Positions 1 through 6,875 of a stretch of 13,411 nucleotides of DNA are shown piece by piece (the first letter of the stretch is position 1; every line of letters begins with the position of its first letter). A program made the position numbers and the translations under genes. This stretch comes from Ectocarpus siliculosus (taxonomy: Eukaryota > Sar > Phaeophyceae > Ectocarpales > Ectocarpaceae): contig FN649741.1 of assembly GCA_000310025.1 (NCBI GenBank), forward strand, positions 2,483,013 through 2,496,423. Direction: 5' to 3'. The notes below the pieces were generated by a model. The model was not told the origin of the DNA, searched no databases, and saw only the letters and a program-made list of their open reading frames with translations.

Positions 1-529
1 TGGCACAGAACTCCTTGAAGTCGCCGCTGGTCCAGAGGGCGTCACAGTCGCCCCGGACGCACTTGATCGCGGTGCCAGCCTTGTGGGCGGCGTCCACGAC
101 CATGCGCTTGAAGACCGCCAACGCCTCCGACTTCCGCCGCATGGCATAGCAGACGATCCAGCCCGTGGCGGCGTCCACACCGAAGAGCATGTAGTGGTTG
201 CCGCCGATGGTCGCCGTGTACCCGCCGCACATGTCGATGTGGAACATGTCGTTCGGCGCCCTCTTGCCGCGGTATCCGCCCCCCTGCTTCGGCACCGGTG
301 CCCTCGTCCCCCGCGCCGGCAAGCACCACCGGCAGCTGTCCATTGTGCCCGTGAGGGTGATTCCGTGTTGTTTTGCGGATAACCTCAAGATTGGTTCGGA
401 CAAGTGGCCGGCACGGTTGTGGAACGTGTTAATATCCATAACCTTTGTTGCATTGCCGACATGGAAAGGCGTCTTACCCGGACCCAACACAGCCAAAAGC
501 ACGATCACACTCAGCACCCTCCCAAACAT
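1..529 (-). CDS. Copia-type integrase, N-terminal part (cut by window edge, out of frame with protease)
   Basis: This is the start of integrase, which inserts the retrotransposon cDNA into host DNA. The frame opens after TAG at 532-530. Recognisable similarity begins near 478. The zinc-finger (gag_pre-integrs) residues are His at 421-419, His at 406-404 (FHNRAGH, spacing H-x4-H), and Cys at 334-332 and 325-323 (CRWC, C-x2-C). The rve core follows. The first catalytic Asp is at 235-233 in FHIDMCGG. The second is probably the Asp at 49-47 in VRGDCDALW, where many copia elements have RSDNGGEF. Their separation of 62 residues suits the family. The final Glu and the C-terminal domain lie beyond the left edge. 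The frame is +1 relative to the protease frame, which stops at 476-474. The two overlap over 529-474 with no clear shift signal, so a one-base indel in a decayed copy is the simplest reading. Confidence 0.85.
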   Translation of the reverse strand, partial: MFGRVLSVIVLLAVLGPGKTPFHVGNATKVMDINTFHNRAGHLSEPILRLSAKQHGITLTGTMDSCRWCLPARGTRAPVPKQGGGYRGKRAPNDMFHIDMCGGYTATIGGNHYMLFGVDAATGWIVCYAMRRKSEALAVFKRMVVDAAHKAGTAIKCVRGDCDALWTSGDFKEFCA

Positions 530-1479
530 CTATCATCCTGGCAGAGGATTCTGCCGAAACATCCGTCACGCGGGGGGGTTCAAAATCCGAATCCAGAAGG
601 CAAGTCAACATTTCAGATCTCCGGGCATGCATAAAGATGTTCAACATGCAGGAATGGGCCCATTCTCTCGAGGGGTCACTACTCTCGGCAGTAGAGGCCG
701 GCTTCACCAGAAAACTCTCACGCGCAACATTCACTTGAGACACATCTTTGTGGGGAAGGCGGGAGGCGAAAAGGGAGTCACTTGACACTCCACGGATGAA
801 TCGTAGTTTACCGTGCAGCAGTTGAGTTCCGCTAGGGTTTATGCGGACTTCATGCTTGTGCGAAACTTTCCAAACCGAAAAAAGATTGAATCCACACCCG
901 GGCACAAACAAAACTTCTGGCACAGTAATGTCTATGTCTTCCTGTTTCCCGTCGGCTCCGATTTGGTGGAACCGAAGGTCTAAGCTTCCTACAGCTGCAA
1001 CCTTGATGAGAGCCGAGTCTCCAATTTGAATAAATTGTTCATCCTGGCCCAAGTGGCGAATGTCGTACATGTGATCTATCTGGTTCGAAATCATCGCGCT
1101 CGCTCCAGAATCGGCCTGCCACTGCTCGCTACCCTTCGGATTCGGCATGTACGGTTGGCATAGAAAAGCTTTGTCTACTGTGGGACGCTTGGTGACACGA
1201 GCTACAATTAGCATTCCAGATACATCAGAGGCAGCAGGCACAATCTTATCCGGCTCAGCAGTCGCGATCACAGCAGGCATAGAAGGCACCCTCACATCAT
1301 GGACAGCATGCATTATCCCATCAGACTCAGTACTCACAACCACGTCAGGCACAGCGGGCACAATCGCATCAGTCTCATGAAAATCGGTCTCCTTCTCATA
1401 ATTCTCGAACATCGCAGACAGACTCGGAGAAGCAACCCTGTGCAAATCTTGCTCAGAAAAACAGTGATTCCTATCGTGG
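474..1479 (-). CDS. Copia-type aspartic protease (retropepsin) region of pol
   Basis: This region encodes the aspartic protease that cleaves the Gag-Pol polyprotein. The active-site motif is WQADSGASAM, with the catalytic Asp codon at 1112-1110. It aligns with the copia pattern W(I/L)xDSGA. About 65 residues later comes VLFVPGCGFNLFSV, the usual downstream hallmark (LYVPGLxxNLLSV). The frame is open from 1724 to TAA at 476-474, but the part upstream of about 1479 overlaps Gag in another frame and reads as shadow sequence. The start is therefore placed at the presumed frameshift point. Between that point and the protease is a linker of about 100 residues containing two degenerate 23-residue repeats rich in VPAVPDV-like motifs. 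The stretch after the protease (about 750-474) is not recognisable and leads to the integrase finger. It would be translated as a fusion to Gag, not from its own ATG. Confidence 0.85.
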
Positions 1480-3627
1480 ACTCGCAAGCATTTCAGGGTC
1501 AACACCGGGTACAGCAGGTACGAAAACGTCAGACGCCTTAAAACCAAACGCAGACTCAAGAAAAGAATCAAACTTGCCTCGAGGGCACACACTTCGTGCC
1601 ATGAAGAGACGAAGAGGGGCGTCGCCAGCAGGAGGTAGAACGTCGCCTGGATCTGGAGAGGGAGAGGAGGAGGAAGAGGCCGCCTGAGGCACGCCGTGGT
1701 ACTGCTGCTCCTGCTGCTGCTCAAAACTCGCCTGCTGCTGCGGGAAGGGCGCCGGCTGCTCCGAGACGTAGAAGGCCTCGTTGTAGACTCTCGGCTGATA
1801 CGCGTCAGGACCTGCAGCAGAAGGGCAGTATGTTACGTTGGCCTCCTGCTGCTGGTGCGGCCCGCCGTCTTCGGAAAAATAGCCGAAGCCAAATCCCCCG
1901 CCGGCGTTGCCGTAGGAACCGCCGCTGTGGTTCCCCCCGTGAGCCGCGAGCCCATACCCGTATCCCGCCTCGGAAGGTGATGGGGCCCAGCTTGGCGTGG
2001 GTGCCGGCGCCGACGTTTGCTGCCATCCCGAGCTGCTTTCGCCACCGAACGAATCTCCGCCCCCGATGGCCAGGTGAGCCGGAAAAAAGGGCCGCGGGAC
2101 GCTGGCAAGCTGCCCTGCAGGTACGTTGGCCGGCGGGAAATTGCCCCCGCGGCCGCCGCCTTGCCCACGGCTTTCGTAGGGGCGAGGCCCGTAGCCGCCG
2201 TAGCCCCGTCCCCCATCGTTGCGCCCCTGCATCTGCCCCCCAGCTCCGGGTCCTGGCCCACGCGGCGGCCCCTGAGGCGCATGAGGGTGGCCCTGACTCC
2301 AGCCCGCACCGTGTTGGAATTGGTACGACTGCTGTACTGATGGACCACCAACCCGCCCCAGGTTCTGCGATCCGCCTCGTGGATGAGCGGCCGCCTCGGC
2401 GTCCCTCCTGCCGCTCAAGTACGCGCTGATCTCGTTGTAATTCGCCAGGAACTCGCTGCGCAACTTGTGACAGTCAGCGGTCGCGTGCGAGGTGTTGGGC
2501 CCGTGGTACTGGCAGATGTACGGTCCCAGCTGCTGCTGCTGCTGCTGCTGCTGCTGCCGCTGCTGCTGCTGCGGTGGCTGCATCGACGCCTGTGGCTGCT
2601 GCTGCTGCTGCTGCTGCTGCGGTCCGCCGTGACCCATGCCGACAATGGCTGGTCTCCTCTGCCCGCCGCCCCGGCCCATGCCGGCAGCGACGAGGGCGTG
2701 CCTCGTCTCCTCTCCTCTCTCTCCAGACCTCCGCTCGTACCTCTGCTCGTGCTCAGCCGTCCTCAACGCCTCCTGCATTTGTGCACTCGACAACATGGGG
2801 TGAAAAAGGACACGCTCTTTAATTTTCTCAAATTCTGGCAAAAAACCCCGAGCGATGTGCTTGCACATGGACACTTCAGCACGATTATCACCGTATGACA
2901 CCAGTCTCATCCAAAGCGCCTTAGCTCTACCAAAGTAGTCCATCAAACTTTCTCCATTCCTCTGACACAGCACATTCCACTGATCATCAAACGTCTGTCT
3001 TTCCTCGTTTTTACTGCGTCGGTAGTAGTCCAAGAAAATTTTGTACCCGGCTTGCGGACTCTCCGCTGCGAGCAATTGCCCTTGAATAGATTGTGCCGTG
3101 ATCTTCGACAGCATGAAAATCCATACCTTCCTAGACTGCTTTACTCTCTCCTCACCAAACGAACGTTTCATCCAATCCACATTCACTTGAGCTGCAGCTA
3201 CAGGAATCTCTGGGCCTCTCATTGCGTCAACCACTCCCTCGTTCTCCATCCACGCTTCAAACGCACTCGTGAAAATCCGCAACGCAACCTCCATCGATCG
3301 ATTTTTGAGGAAATCATCACTCCAAACAGGGACCTCGACTTTGTCCCGCTGTTTCAACTCTACTGTCTGGGCGCTAGACGTGCCTGAATGGGCACGATGC
3401 CCCTGGTCCTGGGAGTTTGCCGTGAAAGCATGCTTGAGAAGGTCGACCAGCTGACGCATCGAGTCTTGCTGATCTCCCCCCGCCGCCGCTCTCCCTCCCA
3501 GATTGTCTTGTTCTTCTGCATCGGCGGTGAACGAATAGTTGGTTCCTCCATCGCCGGTGCCTTCTCCCGGGGAAGGATCACCATGACCTTGTCCCCCCGG
3601 AGGCTGTCGTCCGTCTCCATCCGGCAT
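1471..3627 (-). CDS. gag: Retrotransposon Gag (UBN2-like) with Gln-rich linker and zinc-knuckle-like motif
   Basis: This is the structural protein that forms the virus-like particle and packages the element RNA. It has 718 residues, from ATG 3627-3625 to TAG 1473-1471. Residues 1-95 are Gly/Gln-rich. Residues about 96-300 are a helical domain with the look of copia UBN2 Gag (VWSDDFLKNR, WMENEG, NGESLMDYFGRAKALWMRL). Residues 337-367 hold two poly-Gln tracts encoded by CAG runs. A zinc-knuckle-like motif follows as Cys372-x2-His375-x5-His381-x4-Cys386, with His replacing the second Cys of a classical CCHC knuckle. Residues about 405-660 are low-complexity Gly/Gln/Pro/Tyr-rich sequence. The C-terminus (671-718) is more ordered. 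This ATG gives a leader of about 140 bases after the candidate LTR. Open plus-strand frames through this region are shadows of its GC-rich codons. UBN2 is assigned by resemblance, with no profile search. Confidence 0.88.
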   Translation of the reverse strand: MPDGDGRQPPGGQGHGDPSPGEGTGDGGTNYSFTADAEEQDNLGGRAAAGGDQQDSMRQLVDLLKHAFTANSQDQGHRAHSGTSSAQTVELKQRDKVEVPVWSDDFLKNRSMEVALRIFTSAFEAWMENEGVVDAMRGPEIPVAAAQVNVDWMKRSFGEERVKQSRKVWIFMLSKITAQSIQGQLLAAESPQAGYKIFLDYYRRSKNEERQTFDDQWNVLCQRNGESLMDYFGRAKALWMRLVSYGDNRAEVSMCKHIARGFLPEFEKIKERVLFHPMLSSAQMQEALRTAEHEQRYERRSGERGEETRHALVAAGMGRGGGQRRPAIVGMGHGGPQQQQQQQQPQASMQPPQQQQRQQQQQQQQQLGPYICQYHGPNTSHATADCHKLRSEFLANYNEISAYLSGRRDAEAAAHPRGGSQNLGRVGGPSVQQSYQFQHGAGWSQGHPHAPQGPPRGPGPGAGGQMQGRNDGGRGYGGYGPRPYESRGQGGGRGGNFPPANVPAGQLASVPRPFFPAHLAIGGGDSFGGESSSGWQQTSAPAPTPSWAPSPSEAGYGYGLAAHGGNHSGGSYGNAGGGFGFGYFSEDGGPHQQQEANVTYCPSAAGPDAYQPRVYNEAFYVSEQPAPFPQQQASFEQQQEQQYHGVPQAASSSSSPSPDPGDVLPPAGDAPLRLFMARSVCPRGKFDSFLESAFGFKASDVFVPAVPGVDPEMLASPR
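1479..1485 (-). promoter_or_regulatory. Candidate +1 ribosomal frameshift site GCG AGT C at the Gag/protease junction
   Basis: On the minus strand, three codons before the Gag stop, the in-frame codons read GCG AGT followed by C. Shifting +1 after GCG skips the A and reads GTC (Val), which is exactly the open protease frame. The known Ty3 +1 site in yeast is GCG AGU U, where the next out-of-frame codon is GUU (Val), so six of seven bases agree. A one-base insertion in a formerly continuous gag-pol frame would look the same. Confidence 0.45.
2530..2619 (-). repeat. CAG/CTG trinucleotide runs inside gag
   Basis: On the plus strand there are nine CTG units (2530-2556), one CCG, four CTG (2560-2571), a 24-base interruption, and eight CTG (2596-2619). 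In the Gag frame they encode poly-Gln tracts with Arg and Pro/Ser/Met interruptions just before the zinc-knuckle-like motif. The frame is kept throughout. Length is likely to vary between copies by replication slippage. Confidence 0.95.
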
Positions 3628-3742
3628 CTTGCGCGCGTAGACACAGCGGCCACTCTCTTGATCGAAACGCTAGCGTGTTGAGTAGCTTTGTGCGTGGGTG
3701 CCTCGGCGCGGGGTCCCGTAGTGGGAAACAAAAGGTGCCAGC

Positions 3743-3756
3743 AGCTGGGTACTGCC
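3743..3756 (-). other. Possible primer binding site (weak)
   Basis: On the minus strand TGGCAGTACCCAGC starts with TGG, as expected for a sequence complementary to a tRNA 3' CCA end. It lies between the candidate LTR and gag. However, it starts 12 bases after the proposed LTR end, further than usual. I cannot assign a tRNA, and many copia elements prime from an internal part of initiator tRNA-Met instead. Confidence 0.2.
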
Positions 3757-3768
3757 AACGGTCAAAAT

Positions 3769-4197
3769 GTAGAAACTATCCGCGGGCGTGAAAGCCCTTC
3801 TACGTGGTGGAGCGTGGAAGCTCGTGTATAATATAGTTGTGGCGTGGAAGCCGGGTGGCGTGGTGGCCCTGATGTAAAGGTATATGTAGGGACGTGGGAG
3901 TCCTGAAGGCGTGGAAGCCGGGTTGGCGTGATAGCCGGAGTATGGGCGTGGAAGCCGGGGTTGGCGTGAGAGCCGGAAAAAGGACTTGATTATACACAGA
4001 AAAAGGAAGTGAGGAACCACAAGCCACGCACACAAATTCCGTTGTAGACACCCATACCCTCAAACCTGCAATATGTGATAAAGTTGGTACCACCAAATCT
4101 AATCCATAGCAACCATTGAACCCCCAAACTCCCCGCTCCATCTGCTCGGGAAATTCTTGCTCGCAATAATCTGTTGATGCTGTGAGTACATCCAACA
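3769..4197 (-). repeat. Candidate 5' LTR of the copia element
   Basis: On the minus strand it begins TGTTGGATGTAC and ends GATAGTTTCTACA, giving the TG...CA ends typical of LTRs. TGTTGGA is also how the Ty1 LTR starts. The length (429 bp) and position upstream of gag fit. A TATA-like stretch CTATATTATACAC lies at about 3838-3826 on the minus strand. That is close to the gag-proximal end, so transcription would start late in the LTR. The boundaries are inferred from end motifs only, because the 3' LTR that would prove them is outside the window. The half towards gag contains the mini inverted-repeat array. Confidence 0.6.
3784..3974. repeat. Nine mini inverted repeats with covarying stems inside the candidate LTR
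   Basis: Nine copies have the plan stem-GTGNNN-stem, with the loop written on the plus strand. Their outer limits are 3784-3797, 3810-3823, 3841-3852, 3857-3868, 3890-3903, 3908-3919, 3925-3936, 3945-3956 and 3963-3974. Loops are GTGAAA, GTGGAA (four times), GTGGTG, GTGGGA, GTGATA and GTGAGA. Most stems are GGC/GCC. Others are GGGC/GCCC, GAGC/GCTC and GGAC/GTCC, so both sides change together at two different stem positions. This favours selection or copying of paired structure. In the element RNA (minus strand) the units read like GGCUUCCACGCC. Confidence 0.75.
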
Positions 4198-5164
4198 GTG
4201 TTGTTGATGTGCTTGTGCTGTCGTCTTCACGTTTTCCGACAACTTTCAGATGTACGCCCCCGTACCTCTACTTGTATTTGGAGTGGATTGTGTTTGTTGA
4301 TTTTCTGTCCCTGTTGAAGGTTGATTTCGCGCGCAATGCTGCTGGTGTCGAGCATGATGGTTTGAGAAATAGCGCTGTCGAATATGGTTTGTTACTCCTT
4401 TCCGCCAGTTTTTCGTCGTTTCTGTAGCCAAGTCCGCCATGTGTTACTGCAAAGCAATCTCCTCCATCTTGTGCTTTTGACTGCGAATCATGCTGGTTGA
4501 GGCCCAGTATGAACAACGTTCGAAAAACCGAATTAAAAATCGAAATCAAGCCCTGATTGGTCGAAGCCCAAATTTTGGGGTTTGTCTGGGTTTGCGGCGA
4601 GCTCACTTTTTATTTCTGGCTTGGACAAAAAATCATTGCTTGGAGGAATTATCATAACACACGTAGTCTGAAATCAAGAATCCGAATCAAAAGTATTTTT
4701 TTGTTCACGGCCAACACAGCCGTCTCGATTTTTGGTCCTTCGATGTTGACTATTTTACCACGGTCCTGCTGTTGTGCAACCTCAAGCTCAAGCATGTACG
4801 CAAGCGCCCCTTCCATAGTTTTCCCATCAAAAGGGGCCCGTCACGCTCTCACCTTCACCAGTTTCTCCGCCCAAACACGGTAGTCGCGGCCCGCGTTCAA
4901 AGCAGGCAATTTTGGGGTGAAGGACCAGGTGCTTGTTTCATGGGTGCTGCTGTAGCATCGAGAATAGGCTACTGCCGTGTAGGCTCCACCGATGAGGTTT
5001 GTGTGTTTTCAACCAATTTTGCCCTGTGTTTTTGTGACAATCTGAACGTTTTTGTGTAAACAGAAAATTTCTTGGTTGCGGGTCCCAATAATGTACCTCT
5101 TATACCCAAACTCCCGGGTCATCTTGCCATCGTTTCGTTCACGATCGCACCCCCACACCCTCAG
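4198..5164. other. Non-coding stretch between retrotransposon and spliced gene
   Basis: The sequence is less GC-rich than its neighbours, with short open frames on both strands, none of which resembles a protein. Its right end looks like an intron 3' end: a C-rich tract followed by CAG at 5162-5164. I therefore read at least its right part as intron or 5' flank of the gene starting at 5165. I found no convincing ATG exon, promoter or RNA gene here. Confidence 0.5.
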
Positions 5165-5367
5165 GTACGGCTGCTCCTGACCGTTACCGCGGACAGCGAC
5201 GCCGACGAGTGGGTGTACGGATACCCGGACTTCCTTCCCCAGGATTACTACAACTCGTGCGTCGGCACCACGGCCGCAGGCACGGTGAGCGACACGTGCG
5301 TCGTGTGGGGCACTGTGTCAGGAAGTGGTTTCCCGGACGACGCTGGGGCGTACACCTCCCTCTCCGG
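5165..5367 (+). CDS. Unrecognised spliced gene, first visible exon (5'-incomplete)
   Basis: This is the first of three exons that join in frame (5165-5367, 6159-6244, 6784-6875) into 126 codons plus TGA. I do not recognise the protein. This exon gives 67 codons plus two bases, starting VRLLLTVTADSDADEWVYGY. It is preceded by a pyrimidine-rich tract and CAG, and followed by the donor GG|GTGAGT. Codon use is strongly GC-ending (gac, ttc, tac, gcc), unlike the flanks, which supports coding. The product is acidic and rich in Gly, Ser, Thr, Tyr and Asp, with two Cys here and one in the last exon and no membrane segment. It looks like part of an extracellular or soluble protein, but that is a guess. 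There is no in-frame Met before the upstream stop, so an earlier exon must exist. The CAG acceptor sets phase 0. Confidence 0.65.
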
Positions 5368-6158
5368 GTGAGTTGGTGATGCCGGTTTGCTGTGCATGCA
5401 ACGGGTTGGATATGGTTCGGTTGCCTCTTGCTTCGAGCCCTTCGTTGAGTCCACTCCCGCGTGTTGCTTGGCTCTGCGGATCCGGCGTCATAGGAGGGCG
5501 TATGGAAGGTCTCGCTGTTACCGTGGTGTTTCTTCGTGGATGCTATGCACTGAACCCAAGTGAACGTATGTGATTGGTCATCGGCAAGTTAAACAAGAAA
5601 AATATGTTTTTGGCCCAAATGTCTGGTCGTGTCTTGTACTCTACAACATCGCCGGCGGAAGTGCGGGCGTGCCGATAAGTCGTTCATTTACGCTGTAGGG
5701 TAGGTCGTCCGAGTACATGAATTTTCACTTCACTTCTTTCGAGAGCAGTGACAGTCAGTGGCAACTTCACTTTTTCGAGAGCAGCGACAGCCAGTGGCAA
5801 CTCGTGACGTTGCTTGTGTCGAGGCCTTGATATGATTGTGCTCAGACCGGGGGGATGAGGATTATTGCAAGACAAAGGGCTCGACCTAGACTTTTTTCTT
5901 CATTTGTACAGGTGTTCCAACCCTGGATGAATGCTGTGTTGTATGTAGCAGATAGTCAAAGGCCGTTCTTGGCTGGACCAAGCAGACAAGAGACCTGGAA
6001 AAGGGGGCGTCGTAAGCACCGTGTTCACCAAATATGGCCATTAAACTACTACAGAGGAGCACTGTCGTAGCGTTGTCTTGGTAAATATTGAAACGTGGGT
6101 GGTTCCGTCCGTGCCCAACCGCATGCATTCATTGATCGATGGTACGATGATTGTCCAG
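5368..6158 (+). other. Intron 1 of the unrecognised gene (791 bp)
   Basis: It starts GTGAGT and ends TTGTCCAG. It separates codon bases 2 and 3: GG from the left exon and G from the right exon make a Gly codon. It contains a short tandem repeat at 5729-5801 and no convincing coding sequence. Confidence 0.65.
5729..5801 (+). repeat. Two-copy tandem repeat of about 37 bp in intron 1
   Basis: Copy 1 (5729-5765) and copy 2 (5766-5801) share the order TTCACTT, TTTCGAGAGCAG, GACAG, CAGTGGCAAC, with a few substitutions and a one-base length difference. It looks like a local duplication with no visible function. Confidence 0.85.
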
Positions 6159-6244
6159 GTACTACGTTTCCTTCGGAGGCCCTTCGACGATCGGCTTCAA
6201 CAAGGAGGCCCTTTCCAACGTGCAATACCTCACCTACGCCAACG
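6159..6244 (+). CDS. Unrecognised spliced gene, middle exon
   Basis: This 86-base exon lies between acceptor GTCCAG and donor AACG|GTGAGA. After completing the split Gly codon it reads YYVSFGGPSTIGFNKEALSN and ends near YLTYANG, leaving one base for the next exon. The frame agrees with both neighbours without adjustment, and codons are again GC-ending. Tyr, Gly and Asn are common. Confidence 0.65.
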
Positions 6245-6783
6245 GTGAGATGGTCCGACGACATGCTTCCTCAAAATCTTCATGTGTTTGTTTTCTCCGT
6301 GCGCACGGTTTGATGCACGACTTAGGAACCATTATTGAAAGGCGATAGGCGTTCAGTTTTGCCCATGAAGGGTCTTGTTTCCGGTATATGTATTTTAGGT
6401 GTTTGGTTTGTCTCTACTGTCGTGACTCAGATACGAGACGGAGGGCACCTTGTACGAGGGGGTTCCAATGTAAAAGGGTCGAAAGTGGTTGTCACGGACT
6501 CGACCCGCTTTGTATTGTTGAGTACTCCCTTGCTTCTGTATGAGAGGGGGCTCCGGTAAAAGAGGACCAAGCGCCTTGGTCACACCACCCTCTTGTGTCG
6601 GAACCACGACTTAAGGTCATCTGAGTGTACCGCGGCAGACAACGGGTACAGGTCGTAGACTTGCATTCTTTGCCTTACGACACCTGCTGCGTCATTCCAT
6701 GATGACGCCATTTTTTTGCCGAATCATCGTGCCAATTTGGTGTTTTTGTGCGTCCCCGCCGCCCCGCCGTTGCCGCCTCGTAG
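6245..6783 (+). other. Intron 2 of the unrecognised gene (539 bp)
   Basis: It starts GTGAGA and ends with a C/T-rich tract and CGTAG. It splits a Gly codon after base 1 (G from the left exon, GA from the right). A perfect 7-bp hairpin, GACCAAG-CGC-CTTGGTC, lies at 6565-6581. No function is visible. Confidence 0.65.
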
Positions 6784-6875
6784 GATTCACCGCCGAGGAC
6801 GTGGCCGCTTTCCCCAACGACTGCGCGATTTCCGGCGAGCTGACATACAACCGGGCATCCGGCGATGACCCGTGA
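6784..6875 (+). CDS. Unrecognised spliced gene, last exon with stop
   Basis: This 92-base exon follows the acceptor CTCGTAG. It completes the split Gly codon, reads FTAEDVAAFPNDCAISGELT, and ends in NRASGDDP with TGA at 6873-6875. The single Cys here brings the visible total to three, so a partner Cys may be in the missing 5' part. No standard AATAAA signal follows closely. Confidence 0.62.

Larger units (their letters stand above)
1..4197 (-). mobile_element. Ty1/copia-type LTR retrotransposon, 5' part (LTR, gag, protease, start of integrase)
   Basis: Reading leftwards on the minus strand, the order is candidate LTR, leader, Gag, DSGA protease, HHCC finger and integrase core. Integrase directly after protease is the Ty1/copia (Pseudoviridae) arrangement. 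In Ty3/gypsy elements integrase follows reverse transcriptase. The window edge cuts the element inside the integrase core, so RT, RNase H and the 3' LTR are not seen. Gag, PR and INT lie in three successive frames, so the copy is either decayed or uses recoding. The long open Gag and PR frames suggest fairly recent insertion. If the LTR boundary is right, a 5-bp target duplication would be GTGTT at 4198-4202, but the second copy is outside the window. Confidence 0.9.

Noticed and set aside
83-785. Plus-strand frames over the integrase and protease region
   Set aside because: They are antisense shadows. The minus strand carries the recognisable HHCC, rve and DSGA motifs.
1833-2429. Long alternative frames opposite or beside gag
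   Set aside because: They arise from GC-rich and CAG-repeat codons of gag. The Gag frame has the domain order and the zinc-knuckle-like motif.
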